Source of the DNA: Fragilariopsis cylindrus CCMP1102
Taxonomy: Eukaryota > Bacillariophyta > Bacillariophyceae > Bacillariales > Bacillariaceae
Reading direction: 5' to 3'
Length of the DNA: 64,000 bases
Assembly (NCBI GenBank): GCA_900095095.1
Contig: FMBT01000289.1
Coordinates: 930,001-994,000 of the forward strand
The translations under genes and the position numbers were made by a program. Positions within the stretch are counted from its first letter, which is position 1. Each line of letters begins with the position of its first letter. This document shows, piece by piece, positions 21,981 through 32,000 of the stretch. A model generated the notes under the pieces. That model was not told where the DNA came from, searched no databases, and was given only the letters and a program-made list of their open reading frames with translations.

Positions 21981-22662
21981 GGCTTTTTTCCTTCCGTTGC
22001 TTTGCAGTTTAACCACTAGTAGCTTTTATATTTGCTTGACTTATTAACGTACCCTTGAACTTTTAGTGTTGCTCCACGTTGCCTACTTTTGTTACCGCCG
22101 TACAGTACAAGTAGGTCTTTAATTGAATTGATTAATTTTAGAGGAGGGGAGGGGACGGGAGGTTGATTTAAAATGGGGAAGATATGATGATGAAGGGGCG
22201 ACACCTTTGTCGCTATGCATACTTTTAGGGGGACTGTATGACATATCAGAAAGGCAGTAACTAACATATAAGTATATATAGTTGCAAACATAAACTACAA
22301 GGTGCATGTTTTCAACGAAGGCAACAAGCATCTAATAGTATGAGGGAGGAAAAAGTACGCCGCTGCTACTTTTTCTCATCAGCAATGATTAGTTATGATT
22401 AGTTATGATTACAAATGATTACAGATGATTAGTCATATTTTGACACACAAATATACGGGGGGAAGTAATCATCTGTAATCATTTGTAATCATAACTAATC
22501 GAGAAATCGTGGAGAAATTATTTTTGGGCGAACTCTCTCTCTCTCTCATCGTGGACATCGCAACTGAAAATGTGAAATTTAGCGATCGAGTTTTTGATTT
22601 TCCGTTTCTAATAACAACGATGATTACAAATGAGTACGTCAATTGCAGATGATTAGTCATAT
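21981..22662. other. Divergent intergenic region with foldback repeat
   Basis: Lies between CTR9 (-) and the OTU gene (+). Its right half holds the 35-bp perfect inverted repeat described separately, plus a further partial copy of the same sequence family at about 22620-22662. Confidence 0.7.
22397..22500. repeat. Foldback element: perfect 35-bp inverted repeat
   Basis: Arm 22397-22431 (starts GATTAGTTATGATTACAAAT) is the exact reverse complement of 22466-22500, with a 34-nt loop. The left arm is preceded by one more GATTAGTTAT unit. The motif AGATGATTAGTCATATTT at 22423-22440 recurs at about 22648-22665, next to another ATGATTACAAATGA. This looks like a small foldback or MITE-like repeat family that has landed more than once upstream of the OTU gene. 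Confidence 0.85.
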
Positions 22663-22994
22663 TTGGCCGATGTCAAAAAGGCCGAGACCGCTGCCAATGT
22701 CCAAAAGTGTAGCATCAAATCCCCTACACGACGTAAGCCTCCTCTTGTAAACTATGTAAAAGACTTGGAACAGGAAAATCGACGGTTGGCCACCGAACTA
22801 GCAAATTTAAGAGCAGGATCCAGCAGCAACAGAAACAACAATTGCAGTAACGGTCGGAACGACGACAATAGCTATAACAGTAATCGCGATCCTTCTATGT
22901 ATGGCCCGAATCAAACATCGGCTACCTACTCCCCATCAACCCTAACTGCAACAATAATGAAATCGGACCCATGTGATATTGCTGATGATGATGT

Positions 22995-23044
<50 letters not shown>

Positions 23045-24583
23045 AACTGTCAAAACTTCAAGCACTGAAGATTGCTGCAACTGCAACAACACCAGTAGTA
23101 CCACCATCAACCGATGTGAATGAGCAAATGATGGCAACAGACGCTTCTCCAACCGTTGTTGCTGCTGCTGCATCATCTTCAACATCCCCAATAATGCAAT
23201 CGGACTCATGTGATATTGCTGTTGCTGATGATGGTGATGATGATTTTTTTACTTCAATTTCGCGAGAATTTCGGGCCAGAGCAGCACAACGACAAAGGGC
23301 AACGACTACGACTACGACTGAAACATCTACAGAAGAATTAAGTGGTGATACCGTTGGTGATACTACCGGTGGTGCTACTACCGGTGGTATTACTAGTACT
23401 GCTGATGATACGAAATTCTACTTCGAACATTATACGAAGAATGGAGTGAATCAAATGTACAGCATCGTTCCTATGGCCCAAGATGGAAACTGTTTGTTTC
23501 ATTCGTTCGTACATCAATTGCAAGATAAGAGTATTGACCTCGCGGGTGATGATACATATCTTCGGCTAGAGATTGTCCAGCACATGCGTGATAATTTGGA
23601 CGATGTGAATCATCCATATACTAGTAGAGCAAGAATTTTTGGGAGTGCAGAAGAATACTTAGATAATATGGAAAAGTCTGGAGTATGTGGTGATTCTAAT
23701 GAGATAGCCGTTTTTGGAAAGCTATACCATCTTAATATTCGTGTATTAAACCAAGATGGTGAAAAGCATTGTCTAGACTTGGATATGGTCGGTGATACTG
23801 GTCCCATGATAACAGTGCTCTATACAGGTAATAATGGTAAGCATTATGACTGTGCAATTGTTGCCGAAGCACCCAATTCAACTGTACTACAAAAATTAAT
23901 GTATACAAACGGACCAAGCCCACCCAATAGAGTTCCAGCCGTCGAAGCTCCAGTTGTCATTGAACATCCAGTCGTCATTGAACATCCAGTTGTCGAAGAT
24001 CCAGTCATCGAAGATCAAGCCGTTGAAGGTAAGAATTTGCTTGTACTATCATTTTCATTATCATTGTTGTTGTGTTGTTTTTTGATATTATTATTATTTC
24101 AAATACTAACATTTTCATTTTTATTTTTCGTCATTAGTTCCCATGGCGGGACCATCATCACCAATAATGTACTCGGAGGAATGGTACCAACAACAGGATG
24201 ATGAGATACGGAAGACAACTGCGGAAATAGATAGGTGGGATCTTATATTAGGTATAGATTCTTCAAAATCGGCGGACTCGTTATCTACAGAAAGTACCAA
24301 CAATAGCAACCAACCTTGGAAGGGTTTTATTGTAGTCTTCATCGGATATGGATGGGGAATAAAGAGATCTGAGTTAGAACGCATAGCGAAACAGCTTGGA
24401 GCAAAATCATTTCCTAGTCATGTGAGCAAATGCACGGATAGGGTGGTGATGTCTGGATGGAAGGGTGGTAAGAAATTAGAACAAGCCCAAAAGCTACTAG
24501 ATAAAGACCAGATTATGGATAAGCTAGACTTTATTTTCTTAGCAAAAGAAATGGGATTCGTACACCAAGATGCTGACTTTTAA
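22663..24583 (+). CDS. OTU-domain cysteine protease with C-terminal BRCT-like segment; 5' end unclear
   Basis: Two exons, 22663-24028 and 24138-24583, joined as codon G|TT; about 600 residues. A short coiled coil (VKDLEQENRRLATELANL) is followed by disordered poly-D and poly-A stretches. The OTU deubiquitinase domain has the nucleophile in MAQDGNCLFHSFVHQL (Cys codon 23491-23493), then CGDSNEIAVFGKLYHLNIRV, and the catalytic His in GKHYDCAI (codon 23842-23844). So protease activity is likely. VIEHPVV repeats precede the intron. The second exon has a BRCT-like pattern (GFIVVFIGYGWGIKRSELER, GAKSF, then GGKKLEQAQKLL). No ATG opens this frame. An in-frame ATG at 22630 is cut off by a TAG at 22654, so the start needs an upstream exon or has been lost. 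Confidence 0.75.
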
Positions 24584-25049
24584 CAACTTGACGGCAACAA
24601 CTAGAACAATCCGTCGGCAGGGCACTGTTGGCATTCGATCCGATGTTCCTCACGGACGACTTGGATGGAACTACATTACGTACCAATATTATCATAATTG
24701 AATCCAAGTAGAATCAATATAAAAATGAAGACGAAATCATAATCATAATCATAATCAAACGAAAAGAAGTCAAAATGAGATCAAAATCGAACCGAAATCA
24801 ATACGAAACGAAATCAAAATAGAACATAGGACATATTGTAGTTTTCGTGAACATTGATAATAAGGATCAATACATATATTTATTAAAGAATATCTTTTCC
24901 ACCAACTTTTTAAAAGTAGTATATTATGATCAAGTATAGTCTTCTTGTATATAGAAAAAAATAACTGAGTTTGAAAATATTAGTTCCAATTGTCCATTTT
25001 GTGATCCCAAACATGCCTCCCCATACATACCTCTTAAAATGACTTGTGG

Positions 25050-25960
25050 TACAAAATTAAAACGTAAACCAGTGGTGGAGAGAGTGGAACCAAGATCAGC
25101 GGAGATACTCGATCCAGACCCACACCACCAGAAGTGAGCACGTAGATTCTGATGACCCAGAGTCAGAAGATTCAGACCACTCGGACCTATCAGAACAGGG
25201 GAAAAGTGCAGCAAGGAGAAGGAATAGGAAGAAGAGTAAAAAGAGGAGAAAGCAGGCTGATTCACCAGCCGTCAGGACCTTCGCGATTCAGATGGAAAGG
25301 CTGGTGGCAGCGGCAACCACAATCGCTGAAGCCAGCCAGGATCAGTCCAAGAACAACAAGACCTGTCTAGATAGAGATACCTTGAAGAAATCGCTGGTAA
25401 AGAACTTGACCGAGGAGCAGCAGCTCCTCATGAGGGTGGTGGAGGAGACTTCATATACAGTCACCTCAGGGCATTGCAGACTTCAAGATACCCGAAAACG
25501 CTGAAGAACTCCTCAAGAACTCAAACCTCAAGCTGTTTCCATGCCGCCAGCCTGATCCAGGTTGATCCGGGACCTTTCTCAGCATCGATGGATTTAGGAG
25601 AGGAGTCAATAGCCAAACAGGTGGACTCAATGTGTTTATGATGCATCCCTTCTCCGGGCTTGAGTCAGACGCCGAGAGACGGAAGAGGATCGCCATCCTG
25701 AATGAAGACGCTACTGACAAGGATTATGAAGAAAAGTTAATCAATAGCTACCATTTTTTCTCCACCACCATGGAACAAGCCCTGATCATGCTTAAATCCC
25801 TCCTTTTACTTATCAGCCTCATCTCTATTGAGGACGGAAGGGATACAAGTTGGGGATGGGTCTGATCAAGTAGAATCGCAGGACAATCTATATCAGGCAG
25901 CAGGAGGACAAGCTGTTCATCACCAAACTCCTCCACCAGTTGGATTACCATGACCAAAAC
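25050..25960 (+). pseudogene. Decayed coding-like fossil, family not identified (possibly retroelement-derived)
   Basis: About 0.9 kb whose base composition is clearly richer in G and C than its surroundings. It has codon-like periodicity, an acidic stretch followed by a strongly basic one, and no uninterrupted frame. It is broken in several places. It resembles the charged regions of a gag-like protein, but no protease, integrase, reverse transcriptase or long terminal repeats were seen. The assignment to a mobile element is therefore only a guess. The number of breaks suggests an old copy. Confidence 0.4.
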
Positions 25961-26028
25961 TTCTTTGATTATATAACCGGAATCCTGTTAATCTATTAGT
26001 CTATTAACAGCTTTCAAGCTACTGCCCC

Positions 26029-26056
26029 ATGAGGAAGCCCACGACGGTTCGCATTC
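26029..26056. repeat. 28-bp fragment identical to part of the zinc-ribbon gene
   Basis: Starts ATGAGGAAGCCCACGACGGT and is identical to 26060-26087 plus 600 (that is, 26660-26687) inside the coding strand of the zinc-ribbon gene, where it encodes NANRRGLPH. Flanks on both sides differ. It looks like a remnant of a partial gene duplication. Confidence 0.8.
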
Positions 26057-26524
26057 ATCTTCTTGATGAAAACTATGGCAACAAGGTATAACATTTATTT
26101 TACAGGTATTAATCAATCAGATACTAGCAAACATAATAATAAAAAGAATCAACCATGTGCGACAAATATCTATTTGATAAGGGACAGATATAATTAATTT
26201 GATTTTTTGGATGGTATTTCCGTCTAGTAATAATTGTGCATTAGAGATTTTTTTAAATTAATTACATAGATCATAATATATATATCCGAAACTAATAATT
26301 GTTAAATTTACAAAACAATTCAGGTCAAAATGCACTCTGTGAAAAAAGAATATGCTCCAGGAAATGTTTCCTTTTCGGTCACACATCCAACGCTTCTTCC
26401 CGTTTGATACAAGTGCAAGAAAGAGACCTAATTATTTATCGCTAGCTGAAATAATGTCCTGAGACAGAAGAGGTGGTTGAGCACACTCTTCATAGTTGCG
26501 AAACCATTTTTAAACGTAGCAACT

Positions 26525-27827
26525 TCAATGCATCATAAGGTGGGCTAGGTCAACAACACCACAGTTTGTGCAAACTCGGTCCCCTTGAGACCAATCGTTG
26601 ATAAGCGTCGCTAAATTGCACGACTTGCAAAGATCGTTTTCGCATCCACGTTTTGGACGATGAGGAAGCCCACGACGGTTCGCATTCGCCACCGTCATCG
26701 AGTTCTCTTCAATATTTGATTTATCACTAACAACTCCCTTTGAAAGCTTTGCTAAAATTACTTTTAATGTCATCATTGTATTAGTCCTGGCCGTATTGTT
26801 CGAGGCAGTGTTGGCGTCGATCTTGGCCTTGGCGACACCAGCCTTGTTGTCGGATCTGTTCATTTGGACGGCAGCGTTAGCGTTGATCTTGGTCTTGTCA
26901 ACACCGGCCTTGTTGTCGGATTCGCGCACTTGAACGACAGCGTTGATCTTGGTCTTGTCAACATCGGCCTTGTTGTCGGATTCGTGCACTTGAACGACAG
27001 CGTTGATCTTGGTCTTGTCAACACCGGCCTTGTTGTCGGATTCGTGCACTTGAACCTTGTTGTCGGATTCGCGTACTTGAACGGCAGCGTTGATCCTGGT
27101 CTTGTCAACACCGGCCTTGTTGTCGGATTCGTGCACTTGAACCTTGTTGTCGGATTCGCGTACTTGAACGGCAGCGTTGATCCTGGTCTTGTCAACACCG
27201 GCCTTGTTGTCGGATTCGATCCTGGTCTTGTCAACACCGGCCTTGTTGTCGGATTCGTGCATTTGAACGGTAGCACTAAGCCTGGCTTGTTCTAGCTGAA
27301 GAGAATGCACTTTCGATGCCTTATTGTACAAGTTGACCAGTTCCTTGTCGCTGCACAAAACATCCACAATACTTCCAATGCTTTGAATTCTCTCGATCGC
27401 AGCTGTATAAGCGTCCCTGCCTTTAATAACCAATCAATACGAAAGAATGTGCGTGCAAAATAACACAAAACAATCGATAGAACGGAGTGAGTGGGGAAGG
27501 AATTCGAAAATTAAAACACTAAAATCGTGGGGATTCATTCAATTTACAACTTACTGATCTCGCCTTGATTCTCTATCGACATGTTTAGCATTAGTTTGGA
27601 AGTTTCGATTTGATATGGCTCGAATGCATCAACAATACACAAAAGTTCTAACAGTGCCGGTAGATGCTGCTTATCATTCCGAGAGTTCTTGAATGAACTA
27701 ATCCAATCATCCCTCGATTCAAAAACACTCCTATCATTGAGGAATGATGTGATTTTTACAATCAAATTCCAGTCTTAAAGTATTCAATACGGGACACCAA
27801 TAATAATAACAATAATAATAATAATGA

Positions 27828-27867
<40 letters not shown>

Positions 27868-27904
27868 ATGAATGAAAGAAAGAATGAAAGAAACAATCAC
27901 AAAA

Positions 27905-27946
<42 letters not shown>

Positions 27947-28223
27947 GATTTGAGAATGTGAACTAACGAAATCATACAATTTTTACTTGGTGATGTTTTT
28001 GATGAGGATAACGATAACGATAATGACAATGACAATGACACGCACCCGATTTTTTCATCTTCGTTAAATCCTTCGTTGTCAATTTCTTTGACATCTCCAT
28101 TAGACGCGTACGACGGCGTGCTTTCCTTTTGCTTGCTGCGGATGATTTGTTCGGTGAAGACATAATTTTCGCAACATTCATTCCGTTCCTGTCACCATCG
28201 CTATTGTTATTTTTTGCAGGCAT
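26525..28223 (-). CDS. Repeat protein with C-terminal TFIIB-like zinc ribbon
   Basis: Three exons, 28223-28046, 27773-27555 and 27420-26525, with phases 1 and 1 that close exactly; 430 residues. The N-terminus is very basic and NLS-like (SKRKARRRTRLMEMSKKL). The middle (about 60-180) has no known domain. Then nine SDNK units follow, seven of them full 'ESDNKAGVDKTKINA.VQV' repeats. The last 50 residues hold CENDLCKSC, NDWSQGDRVCTNCGVV, which fits the TFIIB/Brf zinc ribbon (C..C, D...GD.VC..CG.V). That ribbon is normally N-terminal and followed by cyclin folds; here it is C-terminal and no cyclin fold is present. A role in transcription is inferred only. Intron 1 is full of (GT)n and (CTTT)n. 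Confidence 0.65.
26866..27280 (-). repeat. In-frame tandem repeat array coding for SDNK units
   Basis: Units of about 60 nt and 39 nt, containing CTTGTTGTCGGATTCG and TTGATCTTGGTCTTGTCAAC, alternate with few changes. Spacing is always a multiple of three, so the protein frame is kept. Near identity of the copies points to recent unequal exchange. Confidence 0.85.
27824..27940. repeat. Microsatellites inside intron 1
   Basis: (GAAA)n at about 27824-27890 and (TG)16 at 27909-27940, read on +. Both lie within intron 1 (27774-28045) of the zinc-ribbon gene. On the gene's own strand the run is pyrimidine-rich. Confidence 0.9.
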
Positions 28224-29010
28224 TATTAATAATAAATATCGATTTATTCTCTATTTTTGACTTGATGTTTGAATTTTTGTTTGATACTTCGAATTTATGG
28301 TACCAAAAGGCATCTTGTTCTCTTCGTACCTTCCTGTACAAAATGTACCAAGTTTGAGGTACAGCCGATTTTCCACCCGTACACTCAAATTGGTACATTT
28401 TGTACAGGAGGGTACGCATCAAAAAACCCTTCGTCACTGTGTAGAGTCTCTACCGGTACATCGTTGGCGATTGAAGAAACGGATGATTGAGAAGCAACGG
28501 GAAAGAAAAAAATTGTCAACGGCCATCACTGTCTTGTTTCCGTTTCGGTTGTGGTTTTAATTACACTCCAGCGCCAGGTACTAGGTTACCATCACGAGAG
28601 CCGAAATTTTGGGGGTAGAATCGGATCTCGTAGGGGGGAAGGGGGCGGAGCCCCCCTCCACCGCGAGGTATCGCGTCCATGTATTGGCGATGGCGAAACA
28701 GAACCCCCTGCTGGGCCCTGCGAACATCGACAGAAATTTGTATCTTGCTTAGATGTTTTCTTCGACAGAAATATTGCAGTATGGAAAGTCAGAAGGCGCA
28801 TACACATCACTGTTACACTTTTACACATTGCTCTGCGTTTGATGAAGTCAATAGTCTAACGTCAAATCCATGCGTGAAGCTCCCAACATCAACTTTCATA
28901 AATTCGAAAATACATTATAATTCGTAGTGGTTAGGCGACGACAACAAAAGAAGAAGAAGAAAGTGAAAGTTTCTGTCAAATAAGGAGAGAAAGCGACAGA
29001 AGGAGGAAGT
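28224..29010. other. Divergent intergenic region with foldback and GC-rich hairpin
   Basis: 787 bp between the zinc-ribbon gene (-) and the ABC transporter (+). It holds the 38-bp imperfect inverted repeat at 28325-28416 and a G-run/C-run hairpin at 28632-28657. Overlapping short open frames on both strands show no family signal. Confidence 0.6.
28325..28416. repeat. Foldback element: 38-bp imperfect inverted repeat
   Basis: Arms 28325-28362 and 28379-28416 share TCCTGTACAAAATGTACCAA and its complement, with one mismatch and one offset elsewhere, around a 16-nt loop. Each arm itself contains GTACAAAATGTAC, a smaller palindrome. It lies about 100 bp upstream of the zinc-ribbon start codon. 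Confidence 0.85.
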
Positions 29011-32000
29011 ATGGCTTCTGTAAAGGATAGAAATACTAGTGATAAAAGCACAGCATCTTCAGCCTGGTCTGCAGAGAGTTTGAGGGATACGGTGCCAGAG
29101 GAACTTCAACATGCCATTATAGGTCTGTTGGAAACATGTAAAGAGTAAGTTGACGGGTGCTACTTTGTATGCAGTGTGCATCATGAAACGGTTTGCATGC
29201 GTATATTTTCTTGTTGATAAAAATTCGTTGACGCTGACATCACAAATTGCTCACATCGCACTGTATTTTATGTCATAATAACGACGACGAACGTCGATAA
29301 CAGAAATGACATCGAAATTCCCGATCAGCTGGGCTCTGCATTCCTGAATGCTCTTGATAAATCTAATAGAGAAAGAGCAGCCGCAATTATGAGTTTTGAA
29401 GAGAGGGTTATGACAGAAAAGAAGGAATTTAAGAAGGCGATTTCTGACAATCCGACTGTGATTCGAGCTGATGAAACTAGGAAGAAGTTACACAGTAGGG
29501 AACCTGATTTCTCGGTTCGAATTAAAGATGGATACTTCAAGTATATTGAGCGTGTTGATAAAATCCAAGCCGCAAAATCAACGAAGCGCCAGATTGAAAC
29601 CGTATATAATGGCGCACCGACGCAGGGATTGTTCCAAAAACTCATACGTACGATGAAAGGTGACTTTAGCGGAAAGAAAGTGGTCGAGCACTATCCCATG
29701 AAGAATATCAATTTGTATTTCGAGCAAGGGAAGACATATCTTGTGCTTGGAGCACCCCGTAGTGGAAAATCTAGTCTATTAAAAATGCTTGCTGGTATAC
29801 TTCCCGAGGATAAGGACCATGTGATTGGGGGAGAAGTCGCCGTTAATACGATCACCCCTAGAACGGAAGGAGTTGTCTGGTCAAATGTTGTCGGTTATAT
29901 TGATCAGATCGAACGGCTTCACCCGTACCTCACTGTGAAGGAAACATGGGATGTAAGTATTATTCTATTTTCTTTATTTTATACCCTCTCATTGCTGAGC
30001 CCCCTCTTTATATTTAACTCAATCAGTCTTATTCCTTCTAATTTACTTCATATCGTGTGTGGAACAAAAGTTTGCCTGGAAGTGTCGCTCGGGGGGAACG
30101 CATAGAACTCCTCTACATGGCGATGGGCCTGAAGTTGATGCCACAATAAAGAACATGGACGATGGTATGTATAGAGTCATGGTGATTTTGGAGGCCATGG
30201 GTCTAACCCGTGTAAAGGACACATTTGTCGGTGATCAAGACACCGTTCGTGGTGTTAGTGGCGGGGAAAAGAAACGTGTCACTGTTGGTGAAATGAGCGT
30301 TGGAGATTTTCCGATACTATGCATGGACGAAATCAGTACCGGCCTCGACGGTAAGAATAATGTTCTTTGTGCGATGTTGTGCTTATATCATAATTCTTGG
30401 TATGGACTATCCTACATTCTCTCTACATACGTATATATTGTTTTCCATTTCTGACCTTCTCCTTTTAGCTGCAACAACATACGATATATGCAAGGTTATC
30501 GGCGAAGTCACTGCTATAATGATGAATGTTAAGATTGTAACATTGCTGCAGCCGCCACCGGAAACATTTGCTCTATTTGACGACTTGATACTCCTTAGTG
30601 ATGGCATGGTGATTTATAGTGGACCCGTTGAAGAGGTAGTGCCATACTTTGAATCCTTGGGATATAAACTCCCTGATCGTATGGATGCAGCAGATTGGCT
30701 ACAGGTAAGTTTATAATTATCTTGGAAAGTTCATATTTTTTACCAATCATATATTACATACCTTAAAACTAACTTGGTACCATTGCTTATCCCAGGCATT
30801 GCCAACAAATGATGGAGAGGATTTCATCGAAGCCGTTGATCGCGATGGATTCGTCGAAACACCAAAGCATCTAACAACTGATGAGTTCCATTTGAAATTC
30901 TATGAAAGTGAACAAGGCAAAAAAATCTTAAAAGAATTAGAAAGTCCCGTCGAAAGGACCAGTAACAACAAAGGCTTAGAAAGTGACAAAGTGACAAAAT
31001 ACTTTAGGAATAGATACCGAAATAATTCCTTAGCGTCATTGCAATTACTCGTCAGTCGCGAGTGCTTACTTTGGTGGCGAGACAAGGCAGGAATCAAGTC
31101 GCGTATCGCTCAGGATCTTCTAATGGGTGTCATTGCCGGAACAGTGTTTTGGCAAGGCTGGCAGGAAGTATCTTCTGTTCAGGGCATCCTTTTTCAGTCT
31201 ATGCTTTTTCTCTCCCTCGGAGCTATGATGAAAGTAGCTCCGCAATATGCTGTTCGAGGTGTGCTGTAAGTCTTTTATTGTCTTGTATTATAATCCGTTG
31301 CCGTCGACCAACTTTTTAGGAAATCTAACTCCTCCTTTAATTTGCTATATTACCCTTGTTGTAAATCAATTGTACACAGCTATAAGCATCAGGACAGCAA
31401 CTTTTTCCCTACTTGGACATATGTGTGTGGCCGAAGCCTTGCTACTATTCCTTCCTCTATCATTGATGGTCTTCTATATGGAACAATTGTGTACTGGTTT
31501 GTCGGTCTTGCCCACAATGACGGTGCATCGTTTGTGAACTACATAATGTTTGTCTTGATCACAATGTTCTCATCGATTGGTCTCGGATTGTTATTTAGTA
31601 TTTTCTCAGCAATTACCAAGGATCGCAGTACTGGACAAGCATATATGTCAGTCTCAATCGTGCTTTTGATTCTTTTCTCAGGTTTCACGGTAACGCCAAA
31701 TAATATCCCACCGTAAGTCACATTAATATACTGAATTTATTTTTGAAACGATTGAATTGATCCTCATAATATTCTTTAAAATGTTACATTTTTTGTTCGT
31801 TTGATGTTTAGCTATTGGATTTGGTTGTATTGGATTAACATATTTGCATGGGCATTCCGTGGTCTAATTGTAAATGAATACGACAGCGGTAAATACGACG
31901 GGGATAGTGGCCAATATGATGCTTCCATGGGTAGAAATTTGACTTTTGGAGAACTGGTCCTGACAAATAGTGGTTTCGTTGACAGAACTGGTGATCCATA

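Larger units (their letters stand above)
24584..26524. other. Gene-poor region with decayed segment
   Basis: 1.94 kb between the OTU gene (+) and the zinc-ribbon gene (-). It starts with (ATAATC)n-like low-complexity DNA at about 24730-24830. A fossil coding-like segment lies at about 25050-25960, and a 28-bp copy of the neighbouring zinc-ribbon gene at 26029-26056. The rest is AT-rich with no gene. Confidence 0.6.

Noticed and set aside
21397-22047. 216-codon plus-strand frame
   Set aside because: Antisense of CTR9 exon 1; poly-P is the reverse of its poly-G run.
26860-27295. Long open frames on both strands over the SDNK repeats
   Set aside because: By-product of the repeat unit having no stops in several frames; the spliced minus-strand frame explains the region.
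28551-28927. Overlapping open frames on both strands before the ABC transporter
   Set aside because: No recognisable domain, no matched splice sites, and the stretch includes the GC hairpin.
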